Below, piece by piece: positions 1 to 9,015 of a DNA stretch of 64,000 bases. Source of the DNA: Guillardia theta CCMP2712 (taxonomy: Eukaryota > Cryptophyceae > Pyrenomonadales > Geminigeraceae); the NCBI RefSeq assembly GCF_000315625.1, contig NW_005434671.1, forward strand, positions 638,188 to 702,187. The letters run 5' to 3'. The notes under the pieces were generated by a model. That model saw only the letters and a list, made by a program, of their open reading frames with translations. It ran no database searches and was not told the DNA's origin. The translations under genes and the position numbers were made by a program. How positions within the stretch are numbered: position 1 is the first letter of the stretch; every line of letters begins with the position of its first letter.

Positions 1-130
1 CCTCCTCCTCCTCCTCCTCCTCCTCCCTCCTCCCTCCTCCCTCCCCTCCCCTCCCCTCCTCCTCCTCCCTCCTCCCTCCTCCCTCCTCCCTCCTCCCTCC
101 TCCCTCCTCCCTCCTCCCTCCTCCCTCCTC
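1..130. repeat. CT-rich microsatellite (CCT / CCTCCCT)
   Basis: An almost uninterrupted polypyrimidine tract built from CCT and CCTCCCT units opens the window and may continue to its left. No coding capacity is assigned. Similar pure polypurine or polypyrimidine tracts recur in introns further right. Confidence 0.9.
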
Positions 131-744
131 GCTTAGCATCTCTCATGCAACTCCAGCTCCTGGTCAACCCCAAAGGTTGCAAGACTTCTGAGCGCGCTGC
201 AACTGCTGGGCGTGTCCTCGCGCGAAGGTGATGAAGATATTGTGGATGAGGATGAGAAAGGAAGGAGCGAGGGAAAGCGAGAGGGACCAGGCAGGCAGGC
301 GTGAGGCGCGAGGAGGAGCGAGTTGCCATCAGTCTGCCCAGTCACCGGCATCGCAGGTCTGCTCGCCACCTGGCGCGAAGATCCCAAGGCGCTCCTGGCA
401 GAGGTCTCGCTATGGGTGAGGAAGGAGAACCGCAAGACGTTGGGTGAGCCGCGCGCTGCTCTCGCTTCCTCTCACGTTGCTCAGAGGGCCTGTGGCCTCC
501 CATAGAGGAGCCGTCAAGCTCGTCGCTACAGGGAAAAGAGAGAAGGTGAAGCGAGGCAGCTGTAAACTATGTCAATGATCAGTTATTAGCTAAACGACAC
601 AAAACATAAAATTTCAAAATTCTAAATTTTCCGTCGAAATTATGGATCATGGCAGACCCACAAGCCAATATTTCCTTGTGTCTGACTCGTACTTGATCCT
701 TTCCATGAAGAACAGGTTGAAGTATAACCAGACCCATGTGTGAT
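131..744. other. No gene recognised
   Basis: Short open frames here are low-complexity and show no recognisable domain. From about 560 to 744 the DNA turns AT-rich and contains a small inverted repeat around 608-632 (AAAATTT ... AAATTTT). This segment lies directly 3' of the Fanzor remnant on the minus strand, where guide-RNA sequence would be expected in an intact Fanzor locus. That link is inference only. Confidence 0.4.
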
Positions 745-1606
745 TCAAGGCCGTTTCAGAGAATCCGGTCGTGCTGGTAGAGACATGTAGCACAATAGAA
801 TATTCATAGCAGCATTGACATCACGAGACTTGATACGGTTTTGAAAACAATTGGTGGATCTGCACCATTTCAAACCCCGCACCACTGACACTTCGTCAGC
901 GAGTATACCATTCTTGTTGATTTGTTTGCGTCTCAAATCATACAATTCTTGATGACATTGATTGCAACATTTTGTCGTTCTGTATTCATCAACTGCCGTC
1001 ACCTCGAAGAAGTTCTGACATCGCCTTTTGATCCACTTTACAGGCACTGACTTCTCTGCACGCCCAGTACAACCGAATGATGCTTCAGATCTGAACCATT
1101 ACCTTTCATCTTGTTGCAGAACGTATCAATCGCCTTGTGTTTGTGGATGTAGTTATCCATCTTCAGGCGTGCGAACTTGTTTTGACGATTGTGTTCGAAC
1201 AGGATCTCGCTTAGTCTCACCACGGTGTCGATGTATCTTTCATAGTGATCCAACCGAGACGTTTTTGCTGACACTCGTGCAATATCGTTTGATGCTTCTG
1301 TTTGCCTTGTCTCCATTTTTCTAACTTCGCGTTATTCCGAGTAATATGAGACTCATGATAGTACTGCCTTCGAGTATATCGATACTGTTTTGGTTTTTCT
1401 TGACCAGGTATTTGCTCGACACCGCATATCAGTACACTGCGACCAGGATCGATTGCAATAACTCGTCTTGAGGACACATCACATTCACTTGGTTTGCTTT
1501 TCTTTGTAGCAGTATTGTCTGTCTTATGTTGTATTCTCTTCTTGAACGTCACACAGAGTGCGACCCCGTCAGTCTGTATGCTATCAACTGTCCCTTTCTT
1601 TCTCAA
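745..1606 (-). pseudogene. Fanzor (TnpB-like RNA-guided nuclease), frame-shifted and 5'-truncated
   Basis: Three consecutive minus-strand frames together make the C-terminal half of a Fanzor protein. Frame 1 (1606-1217) carries TDGVALCVTF and the RuvC-I motif VIAIDPGRS. Frame 2 (about 1316-1038) carries the helical segment with SAKTS, NYIHKHKAID and a GNGSD stretch. Frame 3 (about 1065-745) carries VDEYRTTKCCNQC, then WCRSTNC (the CxxC...Cx4C zinc ribbon) and the RuvC-III motif SRDVNAAMNIL, ending LKRP-stop. The switches near 1300-1316 and 1045-1070 look like single-base frameshifts rather than introns, because homologous sequence continues across with no spacer. Nothing N-terminal to the TDG motif is seen, and retroelement sequence begins about 70 bp upstream at 1672. 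Fanzors are transposon-associated RNA-guided DNA nucleases of eukaryotes. This copy looks inactive, unless the shifts are sequencing errors. Confidence 0.88.
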
Positions 1607-1642
1607 ATTTGATTATAGCTTCACCACCGACAAGAATCGCTT

Positions 1643-2560
1643 ATGCTTTTCTTCCAGCCTCAGCTTCATGGTGGAGGCGCTCCTGTCTGGTGGAGGCTGG
1701 AGGCGCTCCTGTCTGGTGCGAGGCGCATGACGCCCTTGCGGGCGCAAGCACTTCTCGAGCCAGAGGACAGCTCCTCCTCGGACTTTGTCGAGTCGCCCGA
1801 GGAGTCTTCGCCGGAGGTCTCCGACTCCGATGGGGGAAACATCCAGAGTGGAGCCGACGCGCCCACTGTGACGTCGGATGCCTTCGGAGAGCTTGACACC
1901 ACTGGGGTGCTTGCTGCTGGTCCGAGCTCGCCTGCCCCCGATGCCGCACAGCCCCGGTCCCTGGGCATTGATGCGGCGTCGCTGCCGTCACGGGTGGTGT
2001 TGGTCTCGGCTACCGCTGACTCGGAGGCTAGTGAGGAGGACTGGATGCGTCACCTCGAGCGGGTGTCCAGCCTCCCTCTGTCCGCTGCCCCCGGCGGACC
2101 CCCGGGCAGCGCCGGCTCCTTGTCGGCGGCTGCCCTTTCTCCGTCCGCGGCCGCCAGCTTTGCGGTGGCGGCCGCGGACGTCTCGACTGACAGTGGTCAG
2201 TCGGATGCCTCCGGGTATCGCGTCTAAGGGAGTTTCATCTCGGACGTCCCCATGCTCCTGCTGCTTGTTACCCCTCCTACCGACTGTTGCTTGACCCTCC
2301 CTGCTTGTCTGCGCGGCTTCGCGCGTGGGCTGGCGGCGCGTGGGCTGGCGGTGTCGCTTTGACCTCTCTGTCCACGTGCCGGGTCTGCTGACAGTTGCCA
2401 GCAGTGCTGGTTACTTTTGGTCTTGTTTTGTTGTGTGTGTTTGTGCAGCTTCTCGCTGTGCGCTGTGTGCATGCAGGTTTAGCTTGTTCCTGCTTTGTTC
2501 TGCTTGAGGCACTTTTTACCTTCTGCGAGTGAAACTTCCTCCTTCTGCGAGTAAACATTC
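1643..2560 (+). pseudogene. Retroelement copy A: acidic Ser/Pro-rich tail and 3' UTR
   Basis: The open frame 1643-2227 encodes only the C-terminal tail of the element protein. It has LEALLSG, MTPLRAQ, a DSSSSDF acidic patch, long Ala/Ser/Pro stretches and a terminal ASGYRV before TAA. The start of the frame duplicates a 23-bp piece (around 1672-1715), so the 5' junction is rearranged. The 3' UTR runs to about 2556 and its terminal CTTCTGCGAG is itself duplicated. The tail composition is disordered and no enzymatic domain is visible. Confidence 0.7.
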
Positions 2561-2585
2561 TCTACATTGGGCACAGGAGCATGGT

Positions 2586-2635
2586 ACGGCTCGAGGTGAC
2601 GCATCCAGTCCTCCTTACTAGCCTCCTCCGGTTAC
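2586..2635 (-). mobile_element. Inverted retroelement fragment at a copy junction
   Basis: Bases around 2590-2630 are the reverse complement of 2022-2062 in copy A (the segment encoding ASEEDWMRHLER). The inverted piece sits between the 3' end of copy A and the forward body of copy B. 5' inversions of this kind are known from LINE twin priming. Confidence 0.7.
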
Positions 2636-2639
2636 AAAT

Positions 2640-4332
2640 CTTCGTCGTCCGGCTGCTATGCCTGATGACGCAGGACGCCCCCCGGCATATGTCACAGAGT
2701 ACACATACCTGGACTTGGTTTGCGCGCTCTCGTCGACTTGTCTCATGAGCACTTCATTCCTCCGCCTGCGCAGCGCAATGTGACTCCTCTTGTCATGCGC
2801 GTCTTCCCTCGCCATGTGCATGCTCGCGCTGCGCTGACCGATCAGCAGCGTGATATCCTCACCTTGCACAGCCGCAGGACACACTCGCTCAAGTCGCAGG
2901 ATAGGGTCTTGCAGTCTACCATCTTCGCTCATTTTCCTGAGCGAGACCTGAGCCACTCTCCGATGCGAGTCTCGAGCTACTACCCCCTCAAGGCCTTCCC
3001 GCACCGCTATGCTCAGATGCTCGACTGCTATCTCCATGGCATTCCGATCTGCCAGTGTCCGACGGAATGTGATGGATGTCAGCGCGAGCTCGATCCCTCC
3101 GTTGCTGCACATCATCTCCAGACCTGCAAACGCCGATCCTCCAAGCTTCCCACGGCGCATGACAACTGGGCCTTACTCGTACGATTCGGTCGATGCTGAA
3201 CGAAGCTGGTCTTCAAAGCGTCATCGATACAGTGGGGGATCCTCGTTCTCGACGGCAGGTACCCTCCCATCCTCATGGCCGCAAGATGAAGGGCGATATC
3301 CACATCCCTGGAATCCGCGATCGAGGGTCCGAGCAGTACGAGGGCTTGATGGCGGACGTGACGTTGGTCCACCCTTACATTGGTAGCTCTGCCGACCTGA
3401 CCAAGTGGGGGGAGGTCAACCTCGACGCCCTCCATGTTGCAGCGTCTGAGAAGATTCGCAAACATCGCGCTGCATATGCCATGACTACTCCTCCTCGAGC
3501 GTTCATCCCTCTTGCCATCTCGACGGACGGTACCCTGCATCCTGACACCCTCCGCTTCATCTGGTATCTCGCGGACATCATTGCTCAGCGCTCAATGCCT
3601 CTTGAGGATGCGGCGTTTGGTCGGCACTTCGTGCCTGATGACGGACCTGCTGCTGAGGTCTTGGCTCGCAAACGCGCCGCCACCTATCAGCGCCTCACCA
3701 TGCAGCTGACGCTGGAGGCGCTCTTGTCTGGTGCGAGGCGCATGACGCCCTTGCGGGCGCAAGCACGATGGGGGACACCCTTCGAGTGGCGCCGACGATC
3801 GGCGCGGCTGTGACGTCGGGTGCCTCCGGAGAGCTCGACACCACTGGGGTATAGGATTTACTGGGGTGCTTGCTGCTGGTCCGAGCTCGCCTGCTTCCTC
3901 CCCGGCATCGGTCGGGTCACGCCGGTCCTTGGGCATTGCCGCGGCGTCGCCGCCGTCAAGGGCGGCTACCACTGACTCGGCTACCGCTGACTCGGAGGCT
4001 AGCGAGGAGGACTACCTCGAGCGGTACCGTGTTCCTGTGTCACCAGCCTCCCTCGGCTGCCTCCGGGTATCGCGTCTAAGGGATTTTATTCCTCCTGCAT
4101 GCTCCTGCTGCTTGTTGCTTGATTGCTTGACCCTTAGGCTGCTTGTCTGCGCGGCTTCGCGCTTGGGCTGGCGATGCCGCGTCTGGGTGCCAGCAGTGCT
4201 GGTTCTTTTCGGGCTTGTGTTTTGTGTGTGTTTGTGCAGCTTCTCGCTGTGGACTGTGTGCCTGCCGGTTCAGCTTGTTCCTGCTTTGTTTTGCTTGAGG
4301 CACTTTTTACCTTCTGCCAGTAAATCATATAC
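2640..4332 (+). pseudogene. Retroelement copy B: zinc finger and endonuclease-like region, broken
   Basis: Frame 2720-3199 contains a CCHC-type finger (CDGCQRELDPSVAAHHLQTC) after a region rich in basic and aromatic residues. The protein then changes frame into 3193-3813, which carries KGDIHIPG, ADVTLVHPY and SEKIRKHRAAY followed by FIPLAISTDG. This layout (Cys/His finger, Asp, second Asp with a VxHP-like strand, then K...K...Y) resembles the restriction-like endonuclease region at the C-terminus of some non-LTR retrotransposon polymerases. That family call rests on motif order only. After about 3767 the tail has an internal deletion and a stop. At 3851-3867 a 17-nt insert begins with the element terminus. 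The copy ends at GTAAATCATATA (4332). Confidence 0.7.
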
Positions 4333-5768
4333 CTCGCGTCTAGATAGATGGTACGCGGAGCTGGCGAGGCGTCTCCGTCCCTCACTGTGACGTCGGGTGC
4401 CTTCGGAGAGCTCGACACCACTGGGGTGCTTGCTGCTGGTCCGAGCTCGCCTGCTTCCTCCCCGGCATCGGTCGGGTCACGCCGGTCCTTGGGAATTGCC
4501 GCGGCGTCGCCGCCGTCACGGGCGGCTACCACTGACTTGGTTACCGCTGACCCGAGCAGTACGAGGGCTTGATGGCGGACGTGACGTTGGTCCACCCTTA
4601 CATTGGTAGCTCTGCCGACCTGACCAAGTGGGGGGAGGTCAACCTCGACGCCCTCCATGTTGCAGCGTCTGAGAAGATTCGCAAACATCGCGCTGCATAT
4701 GCTATGACTACTCCTCCTCGAGCGTTCATCCCTCTTGCCATCTCGACGGACGGTACCCTGCATCCTGACACCCTCCGCTTCATCTGGTATTTGGCGGACA
4801 TCATTGCTCAGCGCTCGATGCCTCTTGAGGATGCGGCGTTTGGTCGGCACTTCGTGCCTGATGACGGCCCTGCTGCTGAGGTCTTGGCTCGCAAACGCGC
4901 CGCCACCTATCAGCGCCTCACCATGCAGCTGACGCTGGAGGCGCTCTTGTCTGGTGCGAGGCGCATGACGCCCTTGCGGGCGCAAGCACTCCTCGAGCCA
5001 GAGGACAGCTCCTCCTCGGACTTTGTCGAGTCGCCCGAGGAGTCTTCGCCGGAGGTCTCCGACTCCGATGGGGGAAACCCTTCGAGTGGCCCCGACGATG
5101 GGCGCGGAGCTGGCGACTCGGAGGCGTCTCCGTCCCTCACTGTGACGTCGGGTGCCTCCGGAGAGCTCGACACCACTGGGGTGCTTGCTGCTGGTCCGAG
5201 CTCGCCTGCTTCCTCCCCGGCATCGGTCGGGTCACGCCGGTCCTTGGGAATTGCCGCGGCGTCGCCGCCGTCACGGGCGGCTACCGCTGACTCGGCTACC
5301 GCTGACTCGGAGGTATAGCGAGGAGGACTACCTCGAGCGGTACCGTGTTCATGTGTCCAGCCTCCCTCCGTCCGCTGCCCCAGGCGGACCCCCGGGCAAC
5401 GCCGGCTCCTTGTCGGCGGCTGCCCTTTCTCCGTCCGCGGCCGCCCGCTTTGTGGCGGCAGCGGACGTCTCGACTGACAGTGGTCAGTCGGCTGCCTCCG
5501 GGTATCGCGTCTAAGGGATTTTCTTCCTCCTGCATGCTCCTGCTGCTTGTTGCTTGATTGCCTGACCCTTAGGCTGCTTGTCTGCGCGGCTTCGCGCTTG
5601 GGCTGGCGATGCCGCGTCTGGGTGCAAGCAGTGCTGGTTCTTTTCGGGCTTGTGTTTTGTGTGTGTTTGTGCAGCTTCTCGCTGTGGACTGTGTGCCTGC
5701 CGTTTCAGCTTGTTCCTGCTTTGTTTTGCTTGAGGCACTTTTTACCTTCTGCCAGTAAATCCTATACT
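4333..5768 (+). pseudogene. Retroelement copies C1 (tail fragment) and C2 (endonuclease region plus tail)
   Basis: 4343-4551 is an isolated tail fragment. At about 4551 the sequence jumps back to the endonuclease-like region of a second copy, whose open frame 4569-5318 has ADVTLVHPY, SEKIRKHRAAY, FIPLAISTDG and then the acidic tail. It is nearly identical to copy B over the shared part, so both insertions are recent. A small TATA insertion at about 5313 breaks the tail frame, and the remaining tail continues in another frame to 5514 (ASGYRV-stop). The 3' UTR ends at about 5768 with GTAAATCCTATA. Confidence 0.72.
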
Positions 5769-6214
5769 CCTCGCTAGCCTCCGAGTCAGCGGTAGCCGAG
5801 TCAGCGGTACCGTGTTCATGTGTCCAGCCTCCCTCCGTCCGCTGCCCCAGGCGGACACCCGGGCAGCGCCGGCTCCTTGTCGGCGGCTGCCCTTTCTCCG
5901 TCCGCGGCCGCCCGCTTTGTGGCGTGGTCAGTCGGCTGCCTCCGGGTATCGCGTCTAAGGGATTTTCTTCCTCCTGCATGCTCCTGCTGCTTGTTGCTTG
6001 ATTGCTTGACCCTTAGGCTGCTTGTCTGCGCGGCTTCGCGCTTGGGCTGGCGCTGCCGCGTCTGGGTGCCAGCAGTGCTGGTTCTTTTCGGGCTTGTGTT
6101 TTGTGTGTGTTTGTGCAGCTTCTCGCTGTGGACTGTGTACCTGCCGGTTCAGCTTGTTCCTGCTTTGTTTTGCTTGAGGCACTTTTTACCTTCTGCCAGT
6201 AAATCCTATACGTA
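5769..6214 (+). mobile_element. Retroelement copy D with inverted 5' segment
   Basis: The first ~43 bases (5769-5811) are the reverse complement of the element segment encoding DSATADSEASEE. Forward sequence then resumes at the same place in the element, with overlap at AGCGGTA. The forward part has an internal deletion and runs to the usual 3' terminus at 6214. The inversion again resembles twin priming. Confidence 0.72.
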
Positions 6215-6268
6215 CACATAGGATTTACTGGCAGAAGGTAAAAAGTGCCTCAAGCAAAATAAAGCAGG
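6160..6268. repeat. Long perfect-type palindrome of two element 3' ends
   Basis: The forward 3' end of copy D (about 6162-6210, CTGCTTTGTTTTGCTTGAGG ... AAATCCTAT) is followed after a spacer of roughly 10 nt by its reverse complement (about 6218-6267). Only one mismatch is seen, near the outer end of the right arm. The arms are about 50 bp and could form a cruciform or hairpin. Confidence 0.85.
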
Positions 6269-6282
6269 TGGTAATGGATTTG

Positions 6283-7124
6283 TCTTGGCTCACAAACTCG
6301 CCGCCACCGATCAGCGCCTCACTATGCAGCAGCAATGGATTTACTGGCAGAAGGGAAAAAGTGCCTCAAGCAAAAAAAAGCAGGAACAAGCTAAACCTGC
6401 AGCTGACGCTGGAGGCGCTCTTGTCTGGTGCGAGGCGCATGACGCCCTTGCGGGCGCAAGCACTTCTCGAGCCAGAGGACAGCTCCTCCTCGGACTTTGT
6501 CGAGTCGCCCGAGGAGGAGTCTTCGCCGGAGGTCCGAGTCCGACTCCGATGGGGGAAACTTCCAGAGTGGCGCCGACGACCGGCGCGGAGCTGGCGAAGC
6601 GTCTCCGTCCCTCACTGTGACGTCGGGTGCCTCCGGAGAGCTTGACACCACTGGGGTGCTTGCTGCTGGTCCGAGCTCGCCTGCTTCCTCCCCGAAATCC
6701 ATTCCTTCCGGCATCAGTCGGGTCACGCCGGTCCTTGGGCATTGATGCGGCGTCGCCGCCGTCAAGGGCGGCTCCCGCTGACTCGACTGACAGTCATATA
6801 GGATTTACTGGCAGAGACAGTGGTCAGTCGGCTGCCTCCGGGTATCGCGTCTAAGGGATTTTCTTCCTCCTGCATGCTCCTGCTGCTTGTTGCTTGATTG
6901 CTTGACCCTTAGGCTGCTTGTCTGCGCGGCTTCGCGCTTGGGCTGGCGATGCCGCGTCTGGGTGCCAGCAGTGCTGGTTCTTTTCGGGCTTGTGTTTTGT
7001 GTGTGTGTGTGTGCAGCTTCTCGCTGTGGACTGTGTGCCTGCCGGTTCAGCTTGTTCCTGCTTTGTTTTGCTACGTTATAGGATTGAGGCACTTTTTACC
7101 TTCTGCCAGTAAATCCTATGTCTC
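6283..7124 (+). mobile_element. Retroelement copy E, interrupted by four terminal-fragment inserts
   Basis: The body begins in the end of the endonuclease-like region (GTCTTGGCTCACAAACTCG) and continues through the tail to the 3' UTR. Relative to copies B and C2 it carries extra pieces at 6331-6398 (inverted 3' end, flanked by TGCAGC on both sides), 6694-6709 (GAAATCCATTCCTT), 6795-6815 (CATATAGGATTTACTGGCAG, flanked by GACAGT on both sides) and 7073-7084 (ACGTTATAGGAT). The tail reading frame is therefore broken several times. Confidence 0.75.
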
Positions 7125-7136
7125 TCTTAGGCCCTG

Positions 7137-7259
7137 TATAGGATTTACTGGCAGAAGGTAAAAAGTTCCTCAAGCAAAACAAAGCAGGAACAAGCTGAAC
7201 TGGCAGGCACTGCTTTGTTTTGCTTGAGGCACTTTTTACCTTCTGCCAGTAAATCCTAT
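7137..7259. mobile_element. Inverted then forward retroelement 3'-end fragments
   Basis: 7137-7204 is an inverted ~66-nt terminal fragment (ATAGGATTTACTGGCAG onward). It is followed directly by a forward ~52-nt fragment (7208-7259) ending AAATCCTATA. With the end of copy E this makes three alternating terminal fragments in 200 bp. Confidence 0.8.
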
Positions 7260-7598
7260 ACTCCTCGCTAGCCTCCGAGTCAGCGGTAGCCGAGTCAGCG
7301 GTAGCCGCCCGTGACGGCGGCGACGCCGCAGCAATGCCCAAGGACCGGCGTTTGCTTGAGGCTACTTTTACCTTCTGCCAGTAAATCCATTGTGGCGGCG
7401 TGACCCGACTGATGCCGGGGAGGAAGCAGGCGAGCTCGGACCAGCAGCAAGCACCCCAGTGGTGTCAAGCTCTCCGGAGGCACCCGACGTCACAGTGAGG
7501 GACGGAGACGCCTCGCCAGCTCCGCGCCGGTCGTCGGCGCCACTCTGGAAGTTTCCCCCATCGGAGTCGGAGACCTCCGGCGAAGACTCCTCGGAGAT
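7260..7598 (-). mobile_element. Retroelement copy F, inverted, with an internal terminal-fragment insert
   Basis: This is the reverse complement of the tail coding region, from the ASEED segment back to SPEVSDSD. A forward 3'-end fragment lies inside it at 7351-7395 (TTTGCTTGAGG ... AAATCC), with CGGCG on both sides. The left junction (TCCTATA then CTCCTCGCTAGCC) is identical to the one at 5768, so either a junction was copied or the site was reused. Confidence 0.72.
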
Positions 7599-7936
7599 AT
7601 AGGATTTACTGGCAGAAGGTAAAAAGTGCCTCAAGCAAAACAAAGCAAGAAGGAAACATAGGATTTACTGGCAGAAGGTAAAAAGTGCCTCAAGCAAAAC
7701 AAAGCAGGAACAAGCTGAACCGGAGCTTCTGGAGATGGCTCGCCCTCACCAGCGTCTTGAACATGAACAGCAACAAAAGCGGTGTACTTGCTCCCCCCCG
7801 ACCTTGCAATGATGGATCGTATGCCAGCCGTGCCAGTCAGATAGCGCCGAGTTAACAAAACTCTCCTGCCGGTTCAGCTTGTTCCTGCTTTGTTTTGCTT
7901 GAGGCACTTTTTACCTTCTGCGAGTAAATCCTATAA
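7598..7936. mobile_element. Three further retroelement 3'-end fragments and a unique spacer
   Basis: Inverted terminal fragments occupy about 7598-7648 and 7658-7723. A forward terminal fragment occupies about 7864-7936. Between the last two lies about 135 bp of sequence not seen elsewhere in the window (7725-7860). Read on the minus strand it is open (TGTAGIRSIIARSGG) but too short to identify. Confidence 0.75.
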
Positions 7937-7940
7937 AGCT

Positions 7941-8269
7941 GTAAACCAAGACGACTTACTTGTTTCAAGGCGGCCATGTAGCGTGTGGGACGAAGTGGGG
8001 GCTTTCCTAGCCGTCTTGCTAAGGTCCTCTCATGTCTGGATGCTTGGGTTCACATCCTAGCATACGGAAATAGTGGATACAGTCTATCTCTCATGTGCTC
8101 CTCAATTCTGGTTTCGTGTGCATTAAACTCGGTCTGCAAAAATTGTCTTTCAACAACCAAGGTCGATGTGATGTCTGCGTGACTTTGGCAAAGTACAAGC
8201 CTAACAAACTTGTGCTCCGTCATGCAAACTATGACCCAGTGAGTCACTAGTTTACACGCATAAGGTAAA
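7941..8269. other. No gene recognised
   Basis: Unique, moderately AT-rich sequence lies between the young retroelement cluster and the older copy. Only short open frames without recognisable motifs are present. Confidence 0.4.
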
Positions 8270-8830
8270 AAGTGGGCACCGTGCTGCAGCGTCGTCGCCG
8301 TCAATGGCGGTCTCGGTCTCGGCTGCGGCGCTGCGCCCCGGCTGAGGACAGTGTGGAGGACTGTTTGCTTTCTCAATGGCCCGGAGCGGCGGTACCGTCA
8401 GCATGCCGGTCCAGCCGCGGCTCCATGTGTCGAGTCCCGTTGCTCCAGGCGGCCCCCGGGTTGAAGGGCAGCCGCCGACAACGAGCCGCGCTGCAAACGT
8501 GGCAGCGGCCCAGTCGGCTGCCCCGGCCCGGCGATATTTAAGTTGTCTACGTGGCTTGCCGCGTGGGCTGGCCGCCGAGCCTGTGTAGCCTACACTCGGG
8601 GTACGGTCTGGTCCGAGTCGCCAGCAATGCTGGTTACTTTCGGTGTAATCCCGCCAGTCACGACCTCAAAGTGAAGAAGCTGAGTCTTGAGACGCCGCTC
8701 GTCTCATGAGCCTGGCACAGTGTGACTTCATTCCTCTGCCGGCCTGCGCAGCGCAAACTGTCGCGGCCCGGTAAGTTTCTTGAGCGGGACCTGAGCCACT
8801 CTCCGATCATGCCGCGTGTGCAGGCTTCTG
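8270..8830 (+). mobile_element. Older, diverged retroelement copy
   Basis: Several blocks match copies A and B in the same order with many substitutions and indels: CGTCGTCGCCGTCAATGGCG (about 8290), the CAGTCGGCTGCC block (about 8510), CCAGCAATGCTGGTTACTTT (about 8622), GTCTCATGAGC ... CTTCATTCCTC (about 8700) and GAGCGGGACCTGAGCCACTC (about 8785). No frame remains open. The family has therefore been present here through at least two periods of activity. Confidence 0.6.
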
Positions 8831-9015
8831 GTTCGCTTCCCGGAGGCAGCCGACCCATGGGCCCTGACCCACCGTCACTGTGCACTGCGGCATGGCATGA
8901 TGGCACAGATGATGGCACGATAGGCACTAGGGGTTGGCCCGTCTCTGTCAGATCGAACTCCAAGGTGGTCTACCGGTTTCGCGGTACACGAGGCTTGTTG
9001 GTTCCCTCGCCATGA

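Larger units (their letters stand above)
1672..7940. mobile_element. Nested cluster of one retroelement family (composite)
   Basis: At least six partial copies of one GC-rich element are joined head to tail or inverted. In forward orientation the longest order is: zinc finger, endonuclease-like region (ADVTLVHPY), tail coding region (LEALLSGARRMTPLRAQ ... ASGYRV-stop), then a 3' UTR of about 280 nt ending GCACTTTTTACCTTCTGCCAGTAAATCC. Copies lose variable amounts of 5' sequence but keep the same 3' end. That pattern is typical of target-primed reverse transcription by non-LTR retrotransposons. No reverse-transcriptase domain or poly(A) tail is present in the window. Junctions are listed as separate features. 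Confidence 0.8.

Noticed and set aside
5511-6219. Repeated minus-strand ORFs (RQAHSPQREAAQTH type) in retroelement 3' UTRs
   Set aside because: The same antisense frame appears in every UTR copy only because the copies are identical; no motif supports it.
8005-8070. tRNA-like segment with GGTTCACATCC resembling a T-arm
   Set aside because: I could not pair an acceptor stem, D-arm and anticodon arm around it.
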